A DNA stretch of 64,000 nucleotides from Hymenobacter chitinivorans DSM 11115 (GCF_002797555.1 NZ_PGFA01000005.1:248001-312000); one strand, 5' to 3'. Positions 34,082 to 41,964 are shown, counted from the stretch's first letter. Notes: a model not told the origin generated them from the sequence alone. A program made the numbers and translations.

Positions 34082-34516
34082 TCACAACTTCACCGCATGG
34101 CACTGCTCGCACACGCCCGACATGAGGTAGTCGCGGTGGGTGGCCTGGAAGCCGCCGGGCAGCTGCACGGCCGGAATGGCGACTTGCTGCAGGCAGTAGG
34201 TGTGCTGGCAGACGGAACACTTGAAGTGGACATGGTCGTCGGCGTGGGCTTGCTCGGTGCAGGTGGCCGAGCAGGCGGCAAAGCGGATAACGTCGGAGCT
34301 GTCGAGCACCCGGTGAATAACACCCTTCTGCTCGAAGGTGCGCAGGGTGCGGTAGAGCGTAATCCGGTCGGTATCTTCCTCCAGACTTTGCTCAATATCG
34401 TTGCTGGAGAGGGCAAACGCCTTGCTGAAGAGCACGCTGAGCACAGCGCGGCGCATGGGCGTCTGGCGCAGGCCGTGGCGGGCAAGAGTCAGGGAAATAT
34501 GGTCGGGAGTTGCCAT
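34082..34516 (-). CDS. Fur family metal-dependent transcriptional regulator
   Basis: This is a 144-residue cytoplasmic repressor. A winged helix (LRQTPMRRAVLSVLFSKAFALSSNDIEQSL, DRITLYRTLRTFEQKGVIHRVLD) is followed by the dimerisation and metal domain with HADDHVHFKCSVCQHTYCLQ and a C-terminal CEQC, forming the structural Zn(Cys)4 site. The ATG at 34516 starts the homology. It may be a Zur or PerR-type member; the ligand set does not settle which. No obvious target gene with a Fur-box-like palindrome was seen next to it. Confidence 0.88.
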   Translation of the reverse strand: MATPDHISLTLARHGLRQTPMRRAVLSVLFSKAFALSSNDIEQSLEEDTDRITLYRTLRTFEQKGVIHRVLDSSDVIRFAACSATCTEQAHADDHVHFKCSVCQHTYCLQQVAIPAVQLPGGFQATHRDYLMSGVCEQCHAVKL

Positions 34517-34732
34517 GAGGAAGCCAAAAGTACGAGGTTGGTGCCGAAGCGCGGCTAGGCGGCCTCCGCGGCTGGTGCAGCAGTAACAACGCAACGGCCG
34601 AAAAGTGCGCCGCGCTGCCGCTCCGCCGAATTTTGCCATCTTTAGCAGTGCTGGTTCTGCTGCGAATTGGCGGCGCGCCGGCGGTTTGCTGAAGCGTTTA
34701 CCGGCCCGGCCGCGGCCTTAATTTTCTGTCTC

Positions 34733-35905
34733 ATGCCTAGTCTGCCCACTGCCGCTGCTGTTTCTACCGCTGCTCCCGCCGCGTCGCCCGAGCGGCCCGG
34801 CCGCCTGATGTCGCTCGACGTGTTCCGGGGCCTGACCGTCATGGCCATGCTGCTGGTGAATAATCCCGGCGACTGGGGCCACATCTACGCCCCGCTGGCC
34901 CACGCCGAGTGGCACGGCTGCACCCTGGCCGACCTGATTTTCCCTTTTTTCCTCTTTATCGTGGGCGTGTCCATCGTGTATGCCCTGGACTCGGCCCGGC
35001 GGGCAGGGCCCCGGGGGCCACTGCTGCGCCGCATCGGGCGGCGGGCGGTGGTGCTGTTTGGGTTGGGGCTGTTTGCCTCCCTGTTCCTGGATTGGGACCT
35101 GGGCACGGTCCGGATTCCGGGCGTGCTGGCCCGCATTGCGCTGGTATTTCTGGTCTGCGGTGCGCTGTTCGTGCAAACCACCTGGCGGCAGCAGGCCTGG
35201 ACGCTGGCCGCTCTGCTGGTGGGCTACAACGTGCTGCTGCAGCTGGTGCCCGTGCCCGGCCTTGGGGCGGCCAACCTCGGCCCCGAAACCAACCTGGGCG
35301 CCTGGCTCGACCGGCTGGTGCTGGGTGAGGCCCACCTCTGGAAAGAAAGCAAGACCTGGGACCCGGAAGGCCTGCTCAGCACGTTGCCCGCCGTGGGCAC
35401 CGGCATTCTGGGCCTGCTGGCCGGGCAGCTGCTGCGCCTCAAAACCCTGGCGCCGGCCCCGAAAGTCGCCTGGCTGTTTGTGGCCGGGGGCGCGGCCCTG
35501 GTGCTGGGAATAGTGTGGAGTACCTGGCTGCCGCTGAACAAGGCTCTATGGACCAGCTCCTTCGTGCTGTATACCGGCGGCATTGCGGCCATGACCTTAG
35601 CGGCCTTTTACTGGCTGATCGACGTGCAGGGCTACCGGCGTGGCCTCACGCCCTTCGTCGTTTTTGGGGTGAATGCCATTACTGCCTTTTTTCTTTCCAG
35701 CCTGCTGGCCCGGGCCCTCAACCGGTGGCAGGTGGCGGGCCCCGACGGCGCCGTGGGCCTGAAAGACTGGCTGTACCACACCCTGTTCACGCCCTTCATT
35801 GCCAATCCTTACCTGGCCTCCCTGGCCGGCGGCCTGGTCTGCGTGCTGATCTGGTTTGGGGTGCTCTGGCTGATGTACCGACGGGGCATTATCATCAAGG
35901 TCTGA
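34733..35905 (+). CDS. HGSNAT/NagX-like acyltransferase family membrane protein
   Basis: The family (COG4299, DUF5009) resembles heparan-alpha-glucosaminide N-acetyltransferase, which acetylates amino sugars across membranes. Visible hallmarks are RLMSLDVFRGLTVMAMLLVNNPGDW, HAEWHGCTLADLIFPFFLFIVG with the conserved His, and about ten further membrane helices. The ATG at 34733 gives a 29-residue Ala/Pro-rich cytoplasmic leader before the first motif. Length (390 residues) is normal. It may modify cell-wall or imported amino sugars; the link with the glycosidases in this window is suggestive only. Confidence 0.85.
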   Translation: MPSLPTAAAVSTAAPAASPERPGRLMSLDVFRGLTVMAMLLVNNPGDWGHIYAPLAHAEWHGCTLADLIFPFFLFIVGVSIVYALDSARRAGPRGPLLRRIGRRAVVLFGLGLFASLFLDWDLGTVRIPGVLARIALVFLVCGALFVQTTWRQQAWTLAALLVGYNVLLQLVPVPGLGAANLGPETNLGAWLDRLVLGEAHLWKESKTWDPEGLLSTLPAVGTGILGLLAGQLLRLKTLAPAPKVAWLFVAGGAALVLGIVWSTWLPLNKALWTSSFVLYTGGIAAMTLAAFYWLIDVQGYRRGLTPFVVFGVNAITAFFLSSLLARALNRWQVAGPDGAVGLKDWLYHTLFTPFIANPYLASLAGGLVCVLIWFGVLWLMYRRGIIIKV

Positions 35906-35921
35906 GCCGGCGGAAAGCGCG

Positions 35922-36614
35922 CTAGTCGCCAGATAAGGCGTATTCGGCCAGCCGAATGGTATTGGCCGCCCGCTGGTACCAGTCGTTGTAGACCAGCTCC
36001 ACGGTATGTACCTCAAAGCTGCCGATGACGTGCTCCTGGTAGTGCTCCACCAGCCGGGCCAGGGCCGCGGGATGCTGCAGCGGCGCCCGAAACCGGATGA
36101 GGGTGGAGTGCGCCGTCTGGATGCTGTAGCGCTGGTCGATGGACTGGGGCAGGGCCGAGTGCCGGAAGTGCTGCCGCACATTGTGGCGCAGTTCCTCCAG
36201 GCCCGGCCCCCGCGGAAAGCCCCGCACGATAATTCCACCGGGCGTGGCGGCCAGGCCCCGGTACTCCACCCGAAACGGCCCGACCCCGGCCACCACTGCC
36301 TGCCCTGCCGCCTGGTAGGCCGCCGGGTCCACCTGGTCGAGCGTAAAGCCGGGGTAGCAGGAGATAATCGAGAGAATGGTCAGGTGGATGTCGGTGGCGG
36401 GATAGTAGTACTGCGCGGGTTCCAGCCGCTCGAAATCGGCCAGCAGCCCAGTCAGGGCCGCCAGAATCGGGGCCGGCGGGCGGGTCAGCAGCGTCAGGCC
36501 GCGGCGCTGGTCCTGCTCGGGCGCCTGCAGCAGCGGGTCGGGCACTACCGCGCCCCGGGCCAGCAAGGGTAGGGCAGCCTGGTGCATTTCGTCGTAGTAG
36601 GCGGGTAAATCCAT
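35922..36614 (-). CDS. 2H phosphoesterase superfamily protein (LigT-like)
   Basis: The two HxT/S motifs of the 2H superfamily are present: DIHLTILSII near residue 77 and AHSTLIRFRAP near residue 170, about 90 residues apart as expected for the two-lobed fold. The family includes 2',5'-RNA ligase/cyclic phosphodiesterases. There is no signal peptide, so it should be cytoplasmic. Length (230 residues) is slightly above the family mean. It is convergent with the membrane acyltransferase (16 bp between stops). The substrate is unknown. Confidence 0.7.
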   Translation of the reverse strand: MDLPAYYDEMHQAALPLLARGAVVPDPLLQAPEQDQRRGLTLLTRPPAPILAALTGLLADFERLEPAQYYYPATDIHLTILSIISCYPGFTLDQVDPAAYQAAGQAVVAGVGPFRVEYRGLAATPGGIIVRGFPRGPGLEELRHNVRQHFRHSALPQSIDQRYSIQTAHSTLIRFRAPLQHPAALARLVEHYQEHVIGSFEVHTVELVYNDWYQRAANTIRLAEYALSGD

Positions 36615-36652
36615 GCGGCGGCCGGGGTTGGTTTAACCGCAAAGTAAACGCC

Positions 36653-36687
36653 AAAGCCCCCGGCTGAAAACTCAACCGGGGGCTTTT
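36653..36687 (-). terminator. Terminator of msrA
   Basis: AAAGCCCCCGG (36653-36663) pairs with CCGGGGGCTTT (36676-36686) around 12 nt. The hairpin lies between msrA and the downstream 2H gene on the same strand. Confidence 0.65.
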
Positions 36688-36728
36688 CGAACGGGTAGGT
36701 CGTGCTGCCTCAGCAGGTGGCCCGGGAG

Positions 36729-37394
36729 TTACAGGGGCAGCTTTTCGGTTTTGAGCAGCTGGGGAAACATGTGGCGGAAGTGCTCTACCTTGGGCCGCGA
36801 CACATGGTCGATGTAGCCCTGGGTGGGGTGGAGGCGGTAGTAGCCCTGGTGGTATTTCTCGGCCGGCCAGAAGTCCGTCAAAGCCGTGACCTGAGTTACG
36901 ATGGGGTCCTGGTAGCGCCGGTCGGCCGTGGCCCGCTGGATGGCTCCTTCAATGAGCTGCTTTTCCTGGGGCGTGCGGTAAAAGGCCACCGAGCGGTATT
37001 CCGTACCCGCGTCGGGACCCTGGCGGTTGAGGGTCGTCGGGTTGTGAGCCCCCAGCAAAAACACGTCGAGCAGCTGGGCGTAGGTCACCACTTTGGGGTC
37101 GTAGTACACCTGCACCGACTCGGCGTGGCCGGTCAGGCCGCTGCCTACTTGCTCGTAGGTGGGGTTCTTGGTGGTGCCACCGGCGTAGCCCGACACGACT
37201 TCGCGCACCCCGCGCACTTCCTCGAAGATTTCCTCGTGGCTCCAGAAGCAGCCGCCGGCAAAGGTGGCTACGGCCAGGCCACTCAGGTCTTTGGGCGCGG
37301 CCCCGGCTGTGGAGCGGGTGGGGGCCTGGGCCAGCGTGGTAAAAGCCAGGACCGCGGTAAGCAGGGCCGAGAGGCCGGATTTAAGCAGGTTCAT
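36729..37394 (-). CDS. msrA: Exported peptide-methionine (S)-S-oxide reductase MsrA
   Basis: MsrA reduces the S epimer of methionine sulfoxide in proteins. A signal peptide (LLTAVLAFTTLAQA) places it in the envelope. The catalytic motif is GGCFWSHEEIF (Cys49), followed by VVSGYAGGTTKNPTYEQV, GHAESVQVYYDP and LFWRxHNP-like LLGAHNPTTLNRQGPD with TEYRSVAFY. Length (221 residues) is typical. An ECF-type promoter (37451-37483) lies just upstream. The gene follows a sigma/anti-sigma pair and sits near msrB and an MsrP/MsrQ-like pair, so all classes of protein-Met sulfoxide reductase are together. Confidence 0.95.
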   Translation of the reverse strand: MNLLKSGLSALLTAVLAFTTLAQAPTRSTAGAAPKDLSGLAVATFAGGCFWSHEEIFEEVRGVREVVSGYAGGTTKNPTYEQVGSGLTGHAESVQVYYDPKVVTYAQLLDVFLLGAHNPTTLNRQGPDAGTEYRSVAFYRTPQEKQLIEGAIQRATADRRYQDPIVTQVTALTDFWPAEKYHQGYYRLHPTQGYIDHVSRPKVEHFRHMFPQLLKTEKLPL

Positions 37395-37450
37395 AGGGCA
37401 AGTCGGGTTAGCAGGAAAAGCCGGCCGTGGTTCAAAGGCCGGTTCGGGCA

Positions 37451-37483
37451 GGCAGACGCCGCCGCGGGTCTATCCTTACAGCC
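37451..37483 (-). promoter_or_regulatory. ECF-type promoter of msrA
   Basis: On the minus strand GGCTGTAAGG is followed, after 16 bp from GTAAGG, by GTCTGCC, preceded by GC (GCGTC). The same motif and spacing occur upstream of msrB and the DUF1223 gene. The element lies between the anti-sigma stop and the msrA start (57 bp to the ATG). Confidence 0.75.
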
Positions 37484-37497
37484 GGGCGCCAAAAAAA

Positions 37498-37764
37498 TCA
37501 GCGGGGGCCGTCCAGGCCGGCCTCGCGCAGGCGCTCCTGCAGGCGCTGCCGGGCTTCGGCCGACAAACCCGGCAGCTCAGGACGCGCAACGGCCGCGGCG
37601 CGGGCCAGCTCGGCCAGCAGCACGGTCTGGCGGGCGTAGCGGCTGCAGTAGGGGCAGTAGCGCAGGTGCAGCCACAGGCTGCGCCGGTCCACGGGCGGCA
37701 GGGCCTGGTCGGCGCGCTGTTCGAGCAGCAGGGTGGCCTGGTGGCAGGAGATGATTCGCAGCAT
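37498..37764 (-). CDS. Zinc-type (ZAS) anti-sigma factor
   Basis: This 88-residue soluble protein carries the ZAS motif HxxxCxxC as His33-LRY-Cys37-PY-Cys40, with an upstream Cys7-His8. It has no membrane helix. Its position, 6 bp after an ECF sigma gene, identifies it as the cognate anti-sigma factor. In related proteins such as RsrA, oxidation of the zinc-bound Cys releases the sigma factor. Redox sensing is therefore inferred, supported by the methionine sulfoxide reductase genes around it. The C-terminal half is helical and Arg/Leu-rich. Confidence 0.8.
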   Translation of the reverse strand: MLRIISCHQATLLLEQRADQALPPVDRRSLWLHLRYCPYCSRYARQTVLLAELARAAAVARPELPGLSAEARQRLQERLREAGLDGPR

Positions 37765-37770
37765 AAGCAG

Positions 37771-38409
37771 TTAGGCGGAAGCAGCCCGTCCCAGGCCGTT
37801 TTTTTCGAGGCAGCGCCGCAGTTGCAGCTTGGCCCGGTGCACGATAACCCAGTAGTTGGCCGCACTCAGCCCGAGCTCCTGACAGATTTCCTCGGCGGAA
37901 AGTTCTTCGATAAAGCGCAGGGCAAAGACGGCCTCGTGCTGGGGCGGCAGCTTCTGCTGGCACAGGCGCAGCACCTGCTGGAGCTCCTGCTGCTCCAGCG
38001 GCCCGTCGGCGCGGTCGGCCCAGCTGCTGGGGTGCTGCTCGCGCCGCCAGTGCCCGTTGTTAGCTTCGAAAAAGACGGCCTCATCGGGACCAGCGGGAGC
38101 CAGAGCGTCCAGGCTGACTTCGGCCCGGCGGGACCGGCGGCGGTAGTAGTCGATGAGCTTGCGCTTGAGAATCACGAACAGCCAGGTGCGCTCCGAGGCC
38201 TCGGCCCGAAACGCGGCCAGCCCGTCCAGGGCGCTGAGCAAAGTGTCCTGCACCAGCTCCTCGGCGCTGCCGGCGTCGGGCACGCGGGCCAGGGCGTAGC
38301 GGTACAGCTCGTCGCCGTAGCGGGTCAGCCAGAGCTGGGGTTCGGGAGGCGCCGGGGCGGCAGCAGGCGGGCGGGACGGCAAAGACACGGCGGGCAGCAG
38401 GTAAAACAA
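37771..38409 (-). CDS. ECF family RNA polymerase sigma factor
   Basis: Region 2 (YGDELYRYALARVPDAGSAEELVQDTLLSALDGL, ERTWLFVILKRKLIDYYRRRSRR) and region 4 (LPPQHEAVFALRFIEELSAEEICQELGLSAANYWVIVHRAKLQLRRCLEKN) are clear, joined by a linker rich in Asp and Trp. It lacks region 3, as ECF factors do. It is followed at 6 bp by a ZAS anti-sigma gene. It is the natural candidate to read the GGCYGTAAGG-N14-GCGTC promoters of msrA, msrB and DUF1223. Its own upstream region shows only a weak variant (GTTAGG..CGCCTGC), so autoregulation is uncertain. The first 15 residues may not be translated. Confidence 0.92.
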   Translation of the reverse strand: MFYLLPAVSLPSRPPAAAPAPPEPQLWLTRYGDELYRYALARVPDAGSAEELVQDTLLSALDGLAAFRAEASERTWLFVILKRKLIDYYRRRSRRAEVSLDALAPAGPDEAVFFEANNGHWRREQHPSSWADRADGPLEQQELQQVLRLCQQKLPPQHEAVFALRFIEELSAEEICQELGLSAANYWVIVHRAKLQLRRCLEKNGLGRAASA

Positions 38410-38485
38410 AAGGCAAGCAGGCGGCCCTGCTCCGGATAACCTAACGCAAAACCACCCGGCTACGGTTTAGTTGGTAGTTGATTGT

Positions 38486-38708
38486 TGATTGTTGATAGTT
38501 GATTGTTGTTTGTTTCGTCTGTCATCACAAGCCTGCGAAGGACCTGCCTCCCCTAAGTGACAAAGGTCGTTCAATGTAAAAAAGCCCTGCCCATACGCCG
38601 GCAAAGCGCTTTCTACATTGGCACGAGCTACTGTGGGGTAGGTGCGGGAGGTCCTTCGCAGGCTTGTGATGACAGACGAAACAAACAACAATCAACTATC
38701 AACAATCA
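38486..38708. repeat. Giant inverted repeat with 58-59-bp perfect arms
   Basis: The left arm (38486-38544) joins CAAC-type sequence, TGTTTCGTCTGTCATCACAAG and GCCTGCGAAGGACC; the exact complement occupies 38650-38708. The 105-bp centre contains AAAGCCCTGC and GCAAAGCGCTTT. It lies between the MsrP-like gene and the sigma gene, all on the minus strand, so it may attenuate read-through from the msrB operon into the sigma gene. Confidence 0.85.
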
Positions 38709-38745
38709 GCAATCAGCAATCAGCAAACAACAATCAACCAACCCC

Positions 38746-39564
38746 CTACAGACTCGAATGCCAGTCGTAGCCCCGCTCGGCCCAGTAGTCGGCGGGGCGC
38801 TGGTCGGTGAAGGTGAGGGTGCCGATGCGCTTGAGCTGCTTGATGCCGTACTTGAGCGGGGTAACCAGCCGCAGGGGGGCGCCGTGGTCCAGCGTCAGGG
38901 GCTGCCCGTTCATCTCGTAGCACAGCAAGGTCTGGGGGTGCAGGGCGCTGGCCAGGTCCAGGCCCACGTAGTACTTCCCGTCGGGGGTGGCCAGGCTGGC
39001 GTAGCGGGCCTGGTCGGCGGGCTGCCCGGTGCCAGCGGCCGGGTTGGGGTCAGTAGCCAGGGGGTAGCGGGCCAGCAGGTCGGCGAGCCGGGCCCCGGCC
39101 CAGGTCACTACGGTGCTCCAGCCCTCGATGCACTTAAGCTCGGTGGTCATTTCCGTCCGGGGCAGGGCCCGGATGTCGGCCAGGGTAAACTCCTGGCGGC
39201 GGGGCGCCGTGGCGCCGGGAGCGTAGCCCTGCACCCGCAGCCGCCAGGCGGCCAGGTCCAGCTCGTCCTTCAACCCCACGTGCCCATTCACGCGCGGCAT
39301 CCGGGCCCGGCTCTTGGCAAACACCGGGGCCAGCTGGGCATTGCTCAGGTACTCGCCGGCCAGCTGCCCGTTGGCTTCCAGTACCTTGCGCAAAGGCCGG
39401 GGTACGCCCTGCTCGGCGGGCCGGGTTACGAGCCAGCCCCAGCCGCCCAGTCCGGCCAGGCCGGCCAGACCCAGGGTGATAAACGAGCGGCGGGAGCGGC
39501 GGGCGGCTTCCTGTTGGGCCTCGGCGTCGGTCAGCAGCCGGCCGGGTTGGGGTTGGTCAGTCAT
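38746..39564 (-). CDS. MsrP-like molybdopterin-dependent oxidoreductase (sulfite oxidase family)
   Basis: A twin-arginine signal (RRSRRSFITLGLAGLAGLGG) predicts Tat export of the folded molybdoenzyme. The sulfite oxidase-like fold carries the molybdenum-coordinating Cys145 in TELKCIEGWS and the pterin-binding LTLDHGAPLRLVTPLKYGIKQLKRIG. Its partner, a cytochrome b gene, ends 3 bp upstream. In MsrPQ systems the molybdoenzyme reduces both epimers of periplasmic Met sulfoxide with electrons from the membrane cytochrome. That role fits the surrounding msrA and msrB. It has a longer N-terminus than E. coli MsrP, so equivalence is likely, not certain. Confidence 0.85.
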   Translation of the reverse strand: MTDQPQPGRLLTDAEAQQEAARRSRRSFITLGLAGLAGLGGWGWLVTRPAEQGVPRPLRKVLEANGQLAGEYLSNAQLAPVFAKSRARMPRVNGHVGLKDELDLAAWRLRVQGYAPGATAPRRQEFTLADIRALPRTEMTTELKCIEGWSTVVTWAGARLADLLARYPLATDPNPAAGTGQPADQARYASLATPDGKYYVGLDLASALHPQTLLCYEMNGQPLTLDHGAPLRLVTPLKYGIKQLKRIGTLTFTDQRPADYWAERGYDWHSSL

Positions 39565-39567
39565 GGC

Positions 39568-40281
39568 TTAGGCAAGGGGAGCAGTAGGAGAAGAAACCGG
39601 CGCCGCGGGAGCCGTGGGCCCGGCCTCGGGCACGTCCACCACCTCGAAGCCGGCTACCATGGCCCGGAAGTTATTCCAGCCGGCCCGCACCACCTGGGCA
39701 ATGTGGACCAGAAAGAACAGCACGTAGCCGATGGTCAAAGCGAAGTGCTCCAGCCGGGCCCACTCGTAGCCGCCGAGCAGCGCCGTCAGCCCGGCCAGCT
39801 GGGTGGGCTTGTAGATGGCCAGCCCGGTGAGCAGGGAGCCGGCCCCCATCAGGATAACGGCCGTGTAGGCTATCTGCTGGGCCCCGTTGAACTTACGCGC
39901 CGGCAGGGGCGCCTTGCGCACCCCCAGGTCGTGGAGCAGCACCTGCCAGGCCTCGGCGAAGGAGTGACGGGTGGGCAGCAGGTAGCGCCACTCCCCCGAT
40001 ATGAGCGTGTAGGCCACGTAAGCCAGCCCGTTCAGGGCAAACACCCACATCAGCACGAAGTGCCAGCTCATGCCCTGGGCCAGCTTGTGGTCCATGTGGA
40101 AGGCCTGGTAAAACGAGGTGGGGAAGAACTTGAGCACCGTCGTGCGGCCCCAGCCGAGGCGGTACACGTCGTTGGCCCAGTAGATCCACAGCCCGCTCCA
40201 GATCATCAGGGCCAGAACCGGGAAGTTGAGCCAGTGAAACCAGCGGATGGCCAGCGGGTGCTTTGCGACGAGGCGTTTCAT
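39568..40281 (-). CDS. Cytochrome b561-type membrane partner of the molybdoenzyme
   Basis: This is a 237-residue membrane protein with four or five helices and His residues placed for two b hemes (KHPLAIRWFHWLNFPVLALMIWSG, FHMDHKLAQGMSWHFVLMWVFA, HFALTIGYVLFFLVHIAQV). The family (PF01292) passes electrons from the quinol pool to periplasmic molybdoenzymes, so here it should serve the MsrP-like protein encoded 3 bp downstream. It is not a sequence match to E. coli MsrQ but plays the same positional role. The ATG at 40281 is preferred; the 63 upstream codons are in a non-homologous, Pro-rich frame. Confidence 0.87.
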   Translation of the reverse strand: MKRLVAKHPLAIRWFHWLNFPVLALMIWSGLWIYWANDVYRLGWGRTTVLKFFPTSFYQAFHMDHKLAQGMSWHFVLMWVFALNGLAYVAYTLISGEWRYLLPTRHSFAEAWQVLLHDLGVRKAPLPARKFNGAQQIAYTAVILMGAGSLLTGLAIYKPTQLAGLTALLGGYEWARLEHFALTIGYVLFFLVHIAQVVRAGWNNFRAMVAGFEVVDVPEAGPTAPAAPVSSPTAPLA

Positions 40282-40354
40282 GGCAGCGGGGAGTAGGGGG
40301 AAAGACAAGGACAAAGAAAAGGCCCCGCCACCCGGGGGCAGCGGCGCGCACAGC

Positions 40355-40894
40355 TTACTTGGCGGCTTCGAAGAGCATGGCATCGGAGTCCATGCAGTAG
40401 CGCAGGCCGGTGGGCTTGGGTCCGTCGTTGAAGACGTGGCCCAGGTGGCCCCCGCACTGGGCGCACACAATTTCGTCCCGGCTCATGCCCAGGGTGTTGT
40501 CGGCCGTAACCTTCACGCTGCCCTCGGCAGCCGGGGCCCAGAAGCTCGGCCAGCCCGTGCCACTCTCAAACTTGGTTTCCGAGCTGAAGAGCAGGTTGTG
40601 GTCGGCGGCGCAGTAGTAGCGGCCCTTCGCGTGGTTGTTGAAGTACTTGTTGCGGAAGGCCGGCTCGGTGCCCTGCTGGCGCAGAATAAAGTACTGGGCC
40701 GGGGTGAGCTGCTTGCGCCACTCGGCGTCGGTCTTGCGCACCGGAAACTCACCAGGCTGGCCCGTTACCGGCCGGGGCTTGGGGTAGGTATCGGCCACGG
40801 CTTTGTCGGCCGCGGAGAGGCGGGTGGTGCCGGGGCGCAGCACGGTGAAGGCCAAGAGGGCCGCGGCCACGAGCAAAAACAACAGAGTGCGCAT
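40355..40894 (-). CDS. msrB: Peptide-methionine (R)-S-oxide reductase MsrB, exported
   Basis: MsrB reduces the R epimer of protein methionine sulfoxide. An N-terminal hydrophobic segment (LLFLLVAAALLAFTVLRPG) suggests membrane anchoring or export. The domain has FESGTGWPSFWAP, CAQCGGHLGHVFNDGP (Cys144, Cys147) and the catalytic RYCMDSDAMLF (Cys167). The first zinc motif, normally CxxC, is Cys95-A-A-Asp98 here, so the zinc site would be Cys3Asp or absent. It heads an operon msrB-cytochrome b-msrP and has a clear ECF-type promoter. Start at 40894. Confidence 0.93.
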   Translation of the reverse strand: MRTLLFLLVAAALLAFTVLRPGTTRLSAADKAVADTYPKPRPVTGQPGEFPVRKTDAEWRKQLTPAQYFILRQQGTEPAFRNKYFNNHAKGRYYCAADHNLLFSSETKFESGTGWPSFWAPAAEGSVKVTADNTLGMSRDEIVCAQCGGHLGHVFNDGPKPTGLRYCMDSDAMLFEAAK

Positions 40895-40940
40895 AGAATG
40901 GTAAATTACAGGTAGTCAGGCTCGTTTGGGCCCTGCAACC

Positions 40941-40974
40941 GGATAGACGCCCGGCCCGTCCCTTCCTTACAGCC
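40941..40974 (-). promoter_or_regulatory. ECF-type promoter of the msrB operon
   Basis: On the minus strand GGCTGTAAGG (40974-40965) is followed, 16 bp after GTAAGG, by GTCTATCC (40948-40941), again preceded by GC. The ATG of msrB is 47 bp downstream. It is back to back with the DUF1223 promoter. Confidence 0.75.
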
Positions 40975-40998
40975 AACCCCCCAAATAGTTTGCCCGCC

Positions 40999-41031
40999 GG
41001 CCGTAAGGTTCCGGTCCGGTCCGCGTCAGCC
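40999..41031 (+). promoter_or_regulatory. ECF-type promoter of the DUF1223 gene
   Basis: GGCCGTAAGG (40999-41008), then 16 bp, then GTCAGCC (41025-41031), preceded by GC. The motif and spacing are identical to the msrA and msrB promoters. The ATG is 42 bp downstream. Confidence 0.72.
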
Positions 41032-41072
41032 CCGGCACCAGTCTATCCAGCCACCCTCTAGCTTCCCTGCCC

Positions 41073-41837
41073 ATGCGCCTTCTCGTCCTTGCCGCCGCCC
41101 TGCTGCCCGCCGCCCTGCTCAGCGGCTCCCGCTTCCGCCCCGCGCCCGCCGCCCCGGCCCGGGTGCCGGTCGTGGTGGAGCTCTTCACCTCCGAGGGCTG
41201 CTCCAGCTGCCCCGCCGCCGACGCCACCCTGCGCCAGCTCGAAGCGGCCCAGTCGGTGCCCGGCGTGGAGGTCATTGCCCTGGGCCAGCACGTCGACTAC
41301 TGGAACCGCCTGGGCTGGCAGGACCCGTTCTCCTCTCCCCAGTTTACCCAGCGCCAGCGCCAGTACGCGGCCCACTTCAACACCAACAGCTACACGCCCC
41401 AGGCCGTGGTTAATGGGCGCTACGAGTTTGTGGGCAGCCGCCAGCAGCAGCTGGCCACCACCGTGGCCGAGGCCGCCAAGGCCCCCCGGGCCACCGTGCA
41501 GCTCACCCGCGCCGGCACCGGCCTGCAGGTAAGCGTGGGAAGCCTGCCCGCCGGCACGGCCCCGGCCTCGGTGCTGCTGGCTATTACTGAAACCGGCCTT
41601 TCGACCCAGGTGGGCCGGGGCGAAAATGCCGGCAGCCTCTTGCGCCACGCCCCCGTGGTGCGGGAGCTGCGCAGCCTGGGCCCCGTGCGCCCCGACGGCA
41701 CCTTCCGCGCCACGCCCGCCCTGCCGCTCAACCCCCAGTGGCAGCCCGCCCACCTGCGGGCCGTGGTGCTGGTCCAGGAAAACGACTCCCGCCGCATCAT
41801 CGGGGCCGCCAGCCTGCCCCTGCAGCCGGGCAGCTGA
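41073..41837 (+). CDS. DUF1223 thioredoxin-like exported protein
   Basis: A signal peptide (LLVLAAALLPAALLSG) precedes a thioredoxin-fold domain with the Cys pair in LFTSEGCSSCPAADATLRQL, then HVDYWNRLGWQDPFSSPQFT, TPQAVVNGRYEFVGS and a C-terminal beta domain. Family members are periplasmic, of unknown function, and recur with oxidative stress sigma regulons. Here the gene is divergent from msrB, and the two share a paired ECF-type promoter region. A disulfide or thiol role in reducing oxidised envelope proteins is a reasonable inference. Length (254 residues) is typical. Confidence 0.88.
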   Translation: MRLLVLAAALLPAALLSGSRFRPAPAAPARVPVVVELFTSEGCSSCPAADATLRQLEAAQSVPGVEVIALGQHVDYWNRLGWQDPFSSPQFTQRQRQYAAHFNTNSYTPQAVVNGRYEFVGSRQQQLATTVAEAAKAPRATVQLTRAGTGLQVSVGSLPAGTAPASVLLAITETGLSTQVGRGENAGSLLRHAPVVRELRSLGPVRPDGTFRATPALPLNPQWQPAHLRAVVLVQENDSRRIIGAASLPLQPGS

Positions 41838-41964
41838 GCCGCGCCCAGTGGGAGCGGGCTGCTAGTCAGCCCCTAACAGCCCCGAAGCCGGCCCCAATCC
41901 GCCCGGCTTTTCCTACCTTAAGGAGTAGTTCGTCTCCACCTTTCCCCTGCTATTCTACTACTCT

